Of a DNA stretch of 64,000 nucleotides, positions 50,695 through 63,220 are shown piece by piece. The notes beneath the pieces are model-generated. The model had not been told where the DNA came from, ran no database searches, and saw only the letters and a list, made by a program, of their open reading frames with translations. Every line of letters starts with the position of its first letter. Within the stretch, counting starts at the first letter, position 1. A program made the translations under genes and the position numbers. The stretch comes from Formicarius rufipectus (taxonomy: Eukaryota; Chordata; Aves; Passeriformes; Formicariidae): contig VXAU01001996.1 in NCBI GenBank assembly GCA_013399695.1, positions 16,803-80,802 on the forward strand, given 5' to 3'.

Positions 50695-50938
50695 TGTTGT
50701 TGTTGGCTGGACTTCGCGAACGAAAATTTTGGATAAGCCTGCGCAATGGATGTTTTAGGTGAGGCACAGTGTGTGTGGAACTGGCCCCACCCCCTTTACT
50801 CCTGAGGCTCATCTTGCCACGGCCGAGCAGCTCGGACGGCGACAGCGAGTTCCTCCAGGATTCGAACCGGCGTCCTCAGAGGAGGAGCCGGCTCCACAGG
50901 CGGGGGCCTACGGCACTCGGCCAACGCCCGCCGCAACG
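50695..50938 (-). mobile_element. tRNA-headed SINE, copy 3 (leucine/serine-type head)
   Basis: On the minus strand the head has a clear box A TGGCCGAGTGC (50913-50923) and a perfect box B GGTTCGAATCC (50858-50868), with class II tRNA spacing between them. The body carries AGCCTCAGGAGTAAAGG (50804-50820), GGCCAGTTCC and GTGCCTCACC. The tail is GCGAAGTCCAGCC then (AAC)n. The flanking TTAATAT at 50688-50694 and 50939-50945 is a plausible 7-base target duplication. It is about 244 bases long, CpG-rich and less decayed than copy 1, so it appears relatively young. Confidence 0.88.
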
Positions 50939-53814
50939 TTAATATAGCATCATTTTAATTGATTCAGGCCTTCATAGGGTTTACTGCAGTTGCAGATCAA
51001 GATCAAGAATAAACTTTGTAATTATAGTATTAGAGGCGTAGATATGTAAGTGTGTGAAGACAAGAACTTGATGTTTCTGTTAGATTTTCTCTGTGCTTTT
51101 TGCATTTGGGAGGCCTGTCATCTGCTGACATCCTACACTTAGACCTGTTTGTCTGCAATCACTGTTGTGCTGAGTTTACAATAAACAGTACTGCACAAGT
51201 TTTGGCACTGACATTCAAAGATGCAGAATTTATTTTGAACATTTGTTATGCAATGCAGTTAACTGAATTGTATCACTTTTTTTAATAGAGAAAATCTTTT
51301 CCTCAAATCTTTACAAGATGTCAGATATATGATAACCTCTGACAGTGCCCAGATAGCATTCTTGACACCGAATTCCAAGCCAACTGCTGTGCAGGCTGGT
51401 GTGGCTAATTGGTTTCTTTGGGATTGTCTTCACTGTGCAGACATTCCTGACACTTAATGTTGAAGCAAGCAAAGGAAACCTAAATCAAGCAGGTTTTAGC
51501 CTGAGTTGATTGGCCTGTCTGGGAGTAGAGAATAAAGCCTGAATTAGCACTACAGAAATGGTGTTGCTCAAATATCTTTCTATAATGTGTTGGCTGTCTC
51601 TTGGGTTTGTCTAACTGGTGAGAAGCTTCAGCACAGTTTACCATTGCTTCTGAAACTGGGAGAGCTCTGAGTGTTCAGTATTTGTACAGTATGTGGAAAA
51701 GCTGAGGAGAAAGTGGTATATAAAAATGAGTCTATTGTTGTCTATCAGTAAATGAGAATGATCTAAGAATAGTGACCACATTGGCAACAGAGTCACTACC
51801 AGTTTGTGAAGATTGTGTTGAGCTTTGAATATCCATGTTCCACACATGCACGTTCAGAGAAAAATGGGAGCAATGTTGAGAAGTGTATAGCTCACCAGAG
51901 ATTGATTTTCTTGGTAGTATAAAGTTCAATAAAAATAAAAAATCAGGCAGAAGTTCTGACAGGGATATGTTAGTCAGTGGCTGTACACTGGCAGTTCAGT
52001 TGATCTGCCGTTTTATATTATTAGTGACATTATTTACTTTTGGCATATCTGCTGCAGCCTGACAAAATATAAAGCATTTACTGACTTTTGAGTTTGGGAG
52101 GACTATCCATTTAGGAAAACTGACTGGCACAGCTTCAGCACACTGTTTATGTTCTTTTGGAGGCCCTATGAATGTCCTGTTCCCTATGGAAGTGATGAGT
52201 CCACAGGGAGAGCTGTGTTGGTGTGAATATCTGATAACTGATGGTGTGTTTTCCTTGGTAGCTGAATCCTGCTGCTGGTAAGTCTGTAAGGCGCACTTTG
52301 AACTTGGCATCATCTGCAGTGCAGATTTTTTTCTGAGGCTGCTTTCTTGCTAGTGCTTATTCCCATGAACAGCAATGGATTCTACTTGTTGTGATATCTG
52401 TGGATATGGAGGCCTCATTTTGACTAGCTTACTTATATTTGATCTCGGTGTCTCTTATAGACAAAGAAACTCTGAAAGGACATTTTTCTGAGACCAAAGT
52501 CAGGCTGCAGTTTTTTTAGTTGAAATTTAGAAGCAGATTGTCCTCAGCGAGATGTGTTAAGGTTCACAAGAATCCGAGAATGTCAGAAGATACACAATTC
52601 AGCCAGCTCCCCAAGGCCTGTTGATGCAATGCCAGGCTTGCAAATTGGGATGTACAGGCAGGAATTAGTACCTCACTCACTCCAAGCATCTGGTTCACTT
52701 TGCAGAGGGTAAATGCTTCACTTTCAAATCTTCCTATCAACAAAACTAGAGAGTATTTTGCTGAATGAGCACAGTCCAGAATAAGGAAAATGAGGTAGAT
52801 ACTCTACAAGTGCAGCAACAGGATTCTTTTAATAAAAGTTCTCTGCTGGATGGTGATTTTTTTATTTTTTTATTTTTTTAATACATTGTCAGGAAATTAA
52901 CCTGTCAAACAGGTTCTGTCTGAAAAGAATATACAGACCTAGAGTTCTTTTATTTGTAATTACGAGAGTGGATGAAAGCAAGGTGTGGTCTTTGGCCCGG
53001 GAGGAGAGTCGGGATCTGACTAGCTGCTGTGCCTTCAGGTGAATCCATCTGCCCTCCTGCCTTTCTGCAGCTGCCGCAGAGGTGTGATACTTGCCTCAGG
53101 AGGGAACAGAATATATTCATGTTTGCAAGATTCCTTGCAGATAGAAATTCTATGCACATAATATTTCTAATATATTGTCTGTATTACATGTTAGAAAATT
53201 TACCTGTTTAAAAATAAAAACACTGATCACATGACTTCAATTCAGTTTAAGTGCATTGTTTCTTCTCTTTGTGGAAAGTAACTGGAAAAAATAGTAATTC
53301 CTTCAATATTGTTATGGATGTCTAAGTATCTGACTTCAGAGAAAGATTAAGATGGTGAATATTTCCTGGGACAGAAGATATCTACATGCCTGAATGCAAT
53401 TGATGAATGAGACTGCTAAGAAGAAAATGTATTTTGACAGTCTTTATCCATCTACACCTTTTAAAAGTAGTTTGTTCTGCCAAATCCAAACATTTTAGCA
53501 CTTCACGATTGGCCTTCAGAAATGTTCAGTTATAAAGTTTTAACTACTTCCTAGTTTTTAGCTCATGAATTCACTTTGAGGCCTGGTTTACATGACTTTT
53601 TTTATCTGTTAAAATTTAAAGCTGAAAATAGAATAAATTGTGTGCGATGCCTTCAGATGCTCGAGGAAATGGGGCTTTGAGAAAAACATCAGTATTGCAA
53701 AACCTTGCAGTATTACGGAGTTGCAACATAAAGAACATGGGGGGGCAAAAGGGGAAGGGTCAGTGCTGTATTGTGGTTTTTTAGGATTGGAGTCTCCTTA
53801 TTTCGCTTCCTGTA

Positions 53815-53960
53815 CCCGGGGCCGTGGGGCTGTGGCCGGGGCCGGGGGGGAGCTGTGGGGCCGGGGGGGCTGTGGGGCTGTGGGGCCGTGCCTGGCCGGG
53901 CGGCCCGGGGCACACTCGGCGTGCGGGCTCGCCTTGCCCTCCTGCAGCCCCTCCGGCACA
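53815..53960 (+). other. Intronic GC-rich block with dense G-runs
   Basis: Closely spaced GGGG to GGGGGGG runs (TGTGGGGCTGTGGGGC and similar) with CpGs, in otherwise AT-rich VGLL4 intron. Quadruplex potential on the + strand is high, and the G-runs would be in the VGLL4 transcript. It could be a small CpG island with an alternative start site, or a GC-rich tandem-repeat relic. The 191-codon open frame through it is Gly/Ala/Arg low complexity and is not a credible protein. Confidence 0.6.
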
Positions 53961-55084
53961 GCCGAGCACGGGAGGCGTGGTGGGAGCGGGGGCTGGTGCC
54001 ACAGGGACGCTTCAGGCTTTGCTGCAAATCCCTCTTTGCGCTGCCTTTGCTTTTTAGGTGCAGCTTTGTCACAGAGGTGTTTCAATCCACTGCCCAAAGG
54101 GTGGCAAAGGCAGGGCTCGGAGAGAGAAAACACTGGGAAAGGGGCAATGTCATCCGTGCTACGTACGAGCTCCACTCGTTTAATTTCACGTTTGTCATTA
54201 TGCTTTGTAGGCTAAAACGTGCAAAGACATCGCAGGGGTTTTTAGTGTGGTGTGAACTGTACATTGTGACTTAGGGCAGACGCGGTGGTCTCATCCTTCT
54301 CCACTGCACACCCGAGACTGGTTTTGGGGGCAGTTTTTGCTTTGCTCCCTTTCATACAGATTCTTAACATTGTTTCATGAAGGATTTGATTTATGCATAC
54401 ATAGATAGAAAATAAGAATATTTTAAATTTTTCTTGATGGATAATTGGAAAATAAGAACAATTTGAATTTGTCTTGTTTTAAATAGCTTTTACATTTCTT
54501 CTTCTTAATCCAAAGTGCCATTATCAAAAGTGTATTTTGAAAAACTTCTAAGAACATGGAATGATTTAATCGAGTATCTACTTGGATAAAGCATGTGATA
54601 AATTTTTTAAAAAGGGAAACAGTCATCAGCTCTCTTCAAGCTTTATATTGGTAGGGTTTTATGTATTTGTTTAATTATACCAATAGCATACATGTGGGAA
54701 TGTATTGCACATTAGTTTTGTTTTAATTAACTGAGGCAATGATGATAATGAGAAAAATGAGCCTGGTTTTTAGAAGTCATTATAGATACACACATATATA
54801 TACAGAACACATAATTTCTGAGTTACCTATTTCCAAAAGATAGGGAATAATAGGAAAAAAATCAGGAATTATTTTCTTCATTTTTATAAACCCCTCACAT
54901 TAATTTTTGTTTTGGAGGAGGGGTTTGAAGTCTGACCTTTGTGTGCTTTCTACTGACCCTGTAAAAATCATTTTTAGTTTGGAGAAGCTCAGAGGTGTTG
55001 GCACCCGTATAGTTTGGGTGTTTCTGTGGATTCTGGCAGCATGGGAGAAGAAGCTGCTGGACTCTGGTGTCTTTAACACTGAAC

Positions 55085-55385
55085 TCCTCAAGTGTGAGAT
55101 CAGGGCAGAGAGAAGGGAAGGCAGAGCAAGGAGACCTGTCTGAGTGCAGGGTGTGCCTTGGGAGACAGCAGTGGATATTGGCAGGAGAATACAGGAGCTG
55201 GGACTGGTTAGGTGAGAGTTTGGGACAAGTACATGCTAGTCAAGAAGCGTTGGAAAAGAACAGGGGAGTCTGGGGCTCGGGTGATAAGGCAGCACAGAGG
55301 CCAGAGCCCAGGGATGAGGGCAGTGGGATGGCAGGGAAAGGGGATGGGCAGAAGGGGCCTGTTTGGTGGGTACCGGGAGTTCAGC
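55085..55385 (+). other. Purine-rich, G-rich intronic block
   Basis: About 300 bases dominated by A and G on the + strand (for example GAGAAGGGAAGGCAGAGCAAGG) with few pyrimidine runs. It gives rise to open frames without recognisable domains. A similar purine-biased stretch lies at about 57110-57420. No repeat family recognised. Confidence 0.45.
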
Positions 55386-58300
55386 CTCACTGTTAACTCT
55401 TACGGGTTTTGTGGAGTTGTGCTGCGGGGCACTTCTATTCTTTGCAGGTTTCTCTGTTAGGGAAGTCCTCTATATTGACATTCTATATTGAAGTTTTGAA
55501 GATGGTGATTATATTTAGCTTCTTTGTCAAAAATGCCCTCATATAGACCAGAAGCTATTTTTCACTTAAGGCCTTAGACTCATTTGCTGAGGGGGCCAGT
55601 GAAAGAACTGTTTGATATTTGGATGTTTTTTTTCCCCACATTGTTTAGTGTAGAACCTAAACTTTATTTTCTCCCCACTGTTCAAACAAAGCCCAACAGG
55701 CAGGATTGTTCAATTCCTTGTGGGTTTTTGTATGACACCTGTTACTGTGCTGCCACAAAGCTTCACAAAGCTTTAATTAATCTTCACAACATCTTTTTGA
55801 TATTATTCAATTCAATTATTATTCAGGACCAGAGGCAGTAAATCCTTTTTTATACAAAATGGGGTGAGGTCCTGTGGGAAGAGAGCCTGCAAGATAATCA
55901 AGTGTGATCATGTAGTGGCAAAGCAGGGTTACCCCAAAATATCCCTTTCCTGGTATTTTTTAACTTCTCAGTATTTGATTTTTATAATCACTATTATATT
56001 CTTTAGACTTCGGTTTGTTAAGAATCATATGTAACATTATCCTGAAAATGGCTTTGTAAGGCATGTAAGAGCAGGATATCTCCAGCTCAGAATTTTTTTT
56101 GTTGTTGTAACCTTTTTGCTGTTACTTCTTTTAAAACAAAACCACAGCTAAAAAGGCTGACAAAACCAGACTTTACCTGGTGTGTGTGTGCATTTTGGTG
56201 CTATTCAGCTCATGGAGCAGTTAGTCAGGGCTGCTCACACACCTTGAAGTCAGTCTTGCTTCCAGGCTGATTACCAAGACTGACATAAACTCAGTTATGC
56301 TCAGTATTAAGGTTTTAAACTGAGAACCTTTGATTTTGAGGATACAATACTTTCATGCATGGCTTAAATGCTTGTCGGTGCATGTTGTGTCTATTTGCCT
56401 CTTCATTTATCATTGTCTCAACAAATCAGCAGTTCAGGCCAGTGATGTGACTCCTTATTTAATTGTCCTGGCCCAGCCCAAGCAATCATTTTCATATGAC
56501 AGTTCAATTTCTCTAACTTCTGGAAGCAACAAGCCCAGAATTTTTGGCAATGCTACGACTTTATGTAATATGTTTTATGTTTTAGCTCAGCTCGTCTCCT
56601 ACAACTGACTGATCTTCTTTTCTTGCTTGGGAGCTGGGATCTCTGTATAGGGGAATTTTATCTACAGTGGAGTCTTTATCAGATGAAGCTGCTGGAATCA
56701 TTTCCTCTTAAGCCACCAGTCCTGTCACAAAATAATGCGAAAGAGCAGTATGTGAACTCCCGTATCCCCAGGATGACTCTCTTTTTCTAGCAGCTTGGGA
56801 TGAAGATGGTGTGTCACTGTGTTTATAGAAGCAGACATTGCTTATCTTGAGTCCCTGTTCCTGTAGCTGAGAGTATCTGTAGCTCAGAAGAAAATACAAG
56901 GTCAAGGGGGAAAGGACCAAAACAGAGAGTAAGGTAATACAAGGCTAAGAGTGTGATCTGTTACTTTGTCTTTGGGATTTCGGTATCCTGTGTTTGTATC
57001 TCTTGTTTTTATCTTTTGTATCTTTTAGTATTCTGTGTGCTTAGGCCTGGCCTGTGGCTCCTGGTTGGCAGCAACCAGAAGCAGAGAAGCTGAGTAGCTG
57101 AGGCTGATCTGGAGGTAACAGGCAGAGGGGATTTTAAGGCCTCAGTTATGAAGTATTATACTTTGACTGGGAAGGGCTGGGGATTTGTGGTGAGGGAGGA
57201 TAGAAGGCTCTCGGTAAGTTGGGGTTGATGAGAAAGTAGGTTCTTAGTGTAGGAAGAGAGGGATGGAATTCAGGGCAGTTGGAGAACACATCTGGAATAA
57301 GGGTGATGAGATTGTTGTAAAGAGACAGAGAAGCTTGTAGATATGTGAAAGGGGATATTAAGATGGGAAGCACTTTAAAAGGCTGAGGAAGTTTTGGGGA
57401 TGTTATGGAATATTTGTCTTGTTTGAGAAGCACTTAATAGAGTTGAGTACAACCTGTGGCATGGGCAGTGTTCGTCAGAGGGGTAGTTTGATGACTTTAT
57501 GGTAAATGAAAACCTAACATTAGGCTTTAAAATGGCATTTTTAGCACTGCAGTCTGTAAGCTCCATGTTGCTGTTACACTTTCCATGCTGTGCAGTGGTC
57601 CCTTCCGTTAAAGATGGTGAGTGATCCTTGTGACCACCGTGTTCCCTAAGGAAGGCAGGGAAGCAATAGGAAATACACGTAAATAGAGAGTTGGTGGTTT
57701 TGTCAGAAAGCTGGACATGAATAACAATTAAATAAGTGGATTTTCTAGTTCAAAACATGAAAAAAATATTTAACCCTTCTTGTTTCTTTTTTTTGTTTTG
57801 TTTTTTGGGGTTCTTTTGGCATGAACACTGCAAAAGCACAAGAAAAGCTAGTGTTGACTCCATTGAAAAATAGATTTGATTGAGAATTTCCAGCAGTCTC
57901 TGAGTTGGAGACTAAAAATGACCTTATCAGAAGGAAAAATTTCTTACCTTGTGTAAACCTGTAGAATTTGAAATGGTAACTTTGATCCACTGGGAAAAGG
58001 AGGATTTCAGCTTTTTACTCACTGTTACTACTTTTCACGGGTGGAAAGCAGGCATGTTTGAATCTGATGGTAGTGTTTTGGAACAGGAAGGGCTTGACTA
58101 CTTTTGTGAGGTTTTGCCTTATACAGGGGTTGGTGAGGGTGATGTTTCTCTGGCTCTGAGACCTGTGATTTTGTGCTTATGGGCAGCAGGGGTATCCTCT
58201 GCAGTAGGCAGTGGATCTAGTACCATTTTTAATATTCCTCGTGTGTGTTACTTAGCATGCACATGTGTGTGTGTATAGATCATGTGCAGCTTCAACATAC

Positions 58301-61039
58301 TCTTTCTTGTAATGCTGCTTTTAACAATGAACATCAGCACTTCATGGCTCTTTTTTCTTGTTTTCTTGTATTTGATCCGGAGGACATCCATAGTATCACT
58401 AGCAAAGGTGCTGTTCTCTCGGTGGTTGTGTTTTTATCAGCACTGCAATTTGGGATAAGTGAGAGTATATTCAGAGTTGGGGTTTTTTTTTTTTCTTGAT
58501 GTGCTAAAAAAAAAACTTACTAAGGTCAAATACTTTTTAAATATTAGAGAACAAGACCCTCAATTGGAAAAGAATAGTCTTAGGATTGAATGCAATTTCA
58601 TTTTAAGTTAATGAAGTAGATTGCAGGTTATATAATTGGGTTCCGTAATGGGTAGTTATTAATATTTTCACCTTAACATTTAGAAGCCAAATTAAATTTG
58701 TTTTGTAACAAAAGTTGTGATTGATTTTACTACATGGGGATTTTATCTCATTTATAATGTTGTTACCTGAGTTACTGTAATATTCAGTCTGTGCAAGCAA
58801 GGTGAGCTCCACAGATGTGCACACATTGATGTTTAAGTTCAATTAGCCCTCTGTATTAATATATTTATATATAAAAGTATATCTTATGTCTCGCCAAGCA
58901 AGCTATAAGGGGAAATGTTTTTAAAGACTTTAGCAATATTAGAGCTCTTTGCTTTTTTTCTGAACCCTGTAATTAGTGACTTCTGGAAACTGGAATTGCT
59001 TCTTCCAAAAGCTGAGGGATATGCATAGTAATTTTGAAATCTAATCCCTCAGCATGGGCTGCCTCTTAATTGTTTCTGAGTTAAAAGAGTTTGAGATGCC
59101 TGAGCATCAATCTGATTTAGAATTGACTTTTTCTTTAATACTCTCTTATTTTCTTTTTTTTTTGCAATCCTCTCATGTCTCATATTGGAAAAATGTGAAG
59201 TGTTTTCTTTGCCCTGTTAGCACAGTAAGGGCATGGCAAAGTTAGCACTTCACTCTTTGCTTCTGGAGGCTCTGATGGTGTTTGAGACTCTTCATAGTTC
59301 AAGATGAATTATGTTTCCTATTATCATCAACCCATCAGAAATTTGAATTAGCATGCAAATAACAGGAAATACTATCAAATTTTTAATTAGCACATAACAA
59401 TTTTTCAGCCTAGATAAACTAGACTTATCTATTATGTGTTCTGGCTAAATTTTTGAAGTGTTCTCAGCCCAGCCTAAGAGAATAAACACCAGCAAATTGT
59501 GAATTGCAAGGTACCATTGAAAAATATTCCCTGAACTTCCAAGCCTGCTGCTCAGTTTGAGCATGCAGTCAGAGAATGAGGTCAAGATAAATCAGATGCT
59601 ATTGAGTTTTCTCCTTTGTGTTCCACCTGGCAGCACTTGGAAGTGATCCCCTGGTTCTCCCTCCACTGCCCCACAGGATTTGGCAGATGCTAAATAGTTC
59701 TTTAGTTCAGAAGGATCAGCAGAACACGTGTTCTCCAAGCCACTGTTCACCATCAGTTTAAAGCTTTTAAAAGCACTTTAGGCTTGGAAACAACCAGGAG
59801 TTACAGCTTTTATGCCACAACCAGAGAATAGAAGGTGATGGAAGGATGTGGCTCAGGTCCTAGGTCAGTGTGATCCCACTGATGGGAGTGAAGCAGCTGC
59901 CTCTAGTTAGCAGCTGTGTCATTTTGGAGTCTCAAAGTACCTGCTGGAGCAGCAGCTGCTGCCAGAGGCCTCACACAGGACGTTTGTGGCCATTTTATAT
60001 ATTCACCCATACAGCTAAATATCACTATTGCCAAAAAAATCCCAACAAACCCAAGTGGGAGCTCAGGCAAGACTTGTCTGTGCCAGATCTTGGGCTCTGG
60101 ATTTTCTTTCTCCCCACCCTGTCCTCAGTTCCCATGTGAAAATGGGCTATGGTATGAGAGCAGGTGAATTTAATTTGGGGTAGGAGACAAATGGCTTACT
60201 GGGGATGATGGGAAGGCAGGAAGACAGAAGGAGACAGTTCTTGCTGATGAGGACAAGTTTTAATTAACTAAAAAGCTTTGTGAGTTGTTAAATGCCTAAG
60301 AGTTTTTTGATCTGATATGAAATGGCTGGCTCTGTCTCGAAATATTTACAAATAAATGATCTGAATTTTTCCTTTACATTCACAGTGACACACTGTTTAA
60401 AATCTCTGTGTCTTCAAAAAAGTGACTAATACCAAATAAGATCTGCAGTACAGTAAGATATTTAAAAAAAATAATAGAAATTCAGCTGCCAGTCTATACA
60501 AGCCATTATCATCTATTTCTGGGCCCTAGAAGAGCTTGCAACTCCAAATATTCTTGGGCATCACTATTTTATTCAGTGGAAACTGGAGCCAGGGTGCCCA
60601 GCTGCCTTGGTCCTGCTGAGAATAGAGCACTTACTAACATATTACCCATCAGTTTGTGAGTCCAGTACACATACACACTCATAAACAGATGTCCTTACTA
60701 GATAATTCTGTGTTTGAGTTTTTTAAGCAGCATTGTGCAAGTTAAGGTATTTCAAGAATGGAAGAATATAGAAATTATTTTGTTACAACTTAATATTGGG
60801 TGTAAGTCTACTATTCCAGTCTTGAGAAGCTCCACTGATAATAACAAAAACATCTTTTGTGTTCTATAATCTCTGGCATGTTTTTGAAACCTTTACCTAG
60901 GGAAGGATAGGTAAAACAAGAAGACAGGCGCTAACTTTATTCGGAGATGGTCTAACTGGTGGGACTTTGTTTTTAAAGGCTGTGAGAGGGAGTAGGTGGT
61001 TTGTGAATAAAAACTATTTGCAATGCACCTTTATGATTT

Positions 61040-61059
61040 AAAAAAAAAAAAAAAAAAAA
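61040..61059 (+). repeat. A20 tract preceded by AATAAA
   Basis: Twenty consecutive A, with AATAAA at 61006-61011, 28 bases upstream. This is normal spacing for a polyadenylation signal and tail, as in a retrocopied transcript. The upstream sequence encodes nothing I recognise and no target duplication is evident. Confidence 0.6.
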
Positions 61060-62274
61060 GTGGAAGAGTCCACGTCTGGAAGAATGTGTGTTTTGATACC
61101 TTCTGTCCACTGGTGCAGTTGTCAGGACTTAACGCTTCATAAGAAGTATATAAAGTTGGCATGTTTTGTGGTATCTGACTCACTGAGCAGAGCTGAGGTG
61201 TGTTGTGCTCTCTGTGGGTCTCAGAGGCACAGCTGCTTGCAAGGAACTTTAAATGTAATTTTGCTTATCATCCATCTCTGAGCTTTGTGTGTGTTTAATC
61301 CATTTGTAACTGCATATCCTCTTCAAATCTGAATGCATTTCAAAGAAAACACCCCATCTTGCTTCGAGGAGAATTTTTCTTTTCCCCTGTGAAATGTATT
61401 CTAACTGAAATACAAGAATCGAGGTGATACATGCAGCAGTTTTGCAGTGGAGTGTGTGGAAGAAGAAAAGCAGCATTTTTCTTCAGGCATATCGCCACCT
61501 AGCAGCTGCCAACTCAAATTTGCTCATTTCTTAGTTTAAGAAAAAAGGTAAAACCTGTTTTAAAGTGTTCTTGCTTTATTCCTCCACCACCTCCTTGGTG
61601 CATATGGAGGTATCAGTAGATGCCTGTCTGCCCTCAGGAGCTGCAGCAGATAATTGTCCATTCAAAAATGGAATTACACAGAGCAGAACTGTGTGGTCAC
61701 ACAGACACGTCAGGGTGTGTCTTACCTCTTTAAAGACTGTTTTTTTCTCTCAGTTGTAAAATTAGTCACTGTATAAATAGTTGCTCTTTGCTGGTGATCA
61801 CCAAGGATGAAATTTCAGTTATCTCCTCTGTGGTGTTGATTCTTGGCCAGTGATACCCATTTTCCCACTTAAAGATGCTGTGTGTTGTGGAGTGGAGGCA
61901 AGCTGATAAAACTGCCCCAAAGGCATTTTCTTAGACTCTTCAGCATTCCTGCCTGAGCCAGCAGCAAGTGTGAGAATAAGGAGGGAGGAGAGGGCAGGGA
62001 AGAGCAGTGGTCTATTTGTTGAGGACAGCAGAGAAAAGGCAGACAGGAGAGCTCTGGGGCAGCTTGATTGAAAACATTTGTTCTAAAGCAGCTCAATGTA
62101 TGTTTAAGTGCTGTCAAAACCACATAAACTCTTATTGTTAAATCTCATATTATAAACATGATATATTAAGGATTTTTCCCCTACAAAAATTCAAGTAGAT
62201 GAAAGAATATACAGTTGTACCTCATTGCATTCTACAGCTTCTTTGTGAGGGGCAGAGGAGGGGGAGGCACTGAT

Positions 62275-62555
62275 CTCAGCACTTTGGGGACCATGGACAG
62301 GACCCGGGGAATGGCTGCTGTTGTGTCAGGGCAGGCTTAAGTTGGATCTCAGGGAAAGGCTCTTCCCCCAGAGGGTGGTGGGCACTGAACAGCCTCCCCA
62401 GGGCAGTGGGTGCAGCACCAAGGCTGCCAGAGCTCTAGGATGATCCTCTGGGGCACAGGGGATGACTCCTGGGGATGGGCCTGTGCAGGGCTGAGGGTTG
62501 GACTGGATGGTCCTTGAGTCCCTTCCAACTCAGCATATTCTGGATTCTGTGATTT
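62275..62555 (+). mobile_element. CR1 LINE 3'-end fragment
   Basis: Contains CAGCACTTTGGGGACCATGG, AGTTGGATCTCAGGGAAAGG, CCCCCAGAGGGTGGTGGGCA, GGTTGGACTGGATGGTCC and the tail ATTCTGGATTCTGTGATT. Same CR1 subfamily as the copies at 27461 and 48112 but with a longer 5' extent. The left boundary is approximate. Confidence 0.88.
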
Positions 62556-63149
62556 TAAGTCCTACTATTGTTTAAGCCAGGGCTGTGTGTTTTTATCATG
62601 GAGAAGTTTTATCAGTATTAAGGACCTATGTATTAAGTGACTCAATAACCTGCTACACTTATAATATGCACTGTAAATAGTGCATATTGAAAAGGTACCT
62701 TACCTTGAAAAGGTAAGTCTCTCAAGCGCTTTCTAAATCTGAAAAATGCTCTGTGGTTCTCCTCAGCTGTTGGTACATCCACACCAGTGCTTTAGCTGGG
62801 GCAGATGTTTGCTTTCAGAGTGACCCTCCTGACTGCCCTCCTTTGATCTGTGTCACAGAGGGTTCTTGGCCGTGGACTAGATACTGCTCACCTGAGAAAC
62901 TGGCAGACATGCAGTAAGGGTGCCCTGATGTGCTCCAGCTGCTGAAGGACATTGGTTGGTCTCTCTGTCTGTCAGGACAGAGGTCAGCTCAGGGAACACT
63001 TGGAGCGGAGAAGATTAAGTCCCCTGCTCCAAGTGCTTCACACCACTGTATGCTCCAAGAGAGAATTTGGTATTCTCTTATTGTGAGAACTATAGAAGAG
63101 CACAAAAATCTTTCAAACTCCTCCCTAATGCAGGAATTAATGCAGGTGT

Positions 63150-63220
63150 CTGCCCATGGAGGGGGCTTGCAACTAGATGACATTTAAGGTCCTTTCCAAC
63201 ACAAATCATTCTGTGACTGA
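63150..63220 (+). mobile_element. Short CR1 LINE 3' tail
   Basis: TTGCAACTAGATGACATTTA then AGGTCCTTTCCAACACAAAT and CATTCTGTGACT matches the last 60-70 bases of avian CR1 (TTGGACTAGATGA, AGGTCCCTTCCAACCC, ATTCTATGA). It is diverged and strongly 5'-truncated. The open frames that overlap it are chance. Confidence 0.7.

Noticed and set aside
53640..54215. 191-codon + strand open frame
   Set aside because: It is produced by GC-rich, stop-poor DNA, overlaps equally long frames in other phases and on the other strand, and is Gly/Ala/Arg low complexity.
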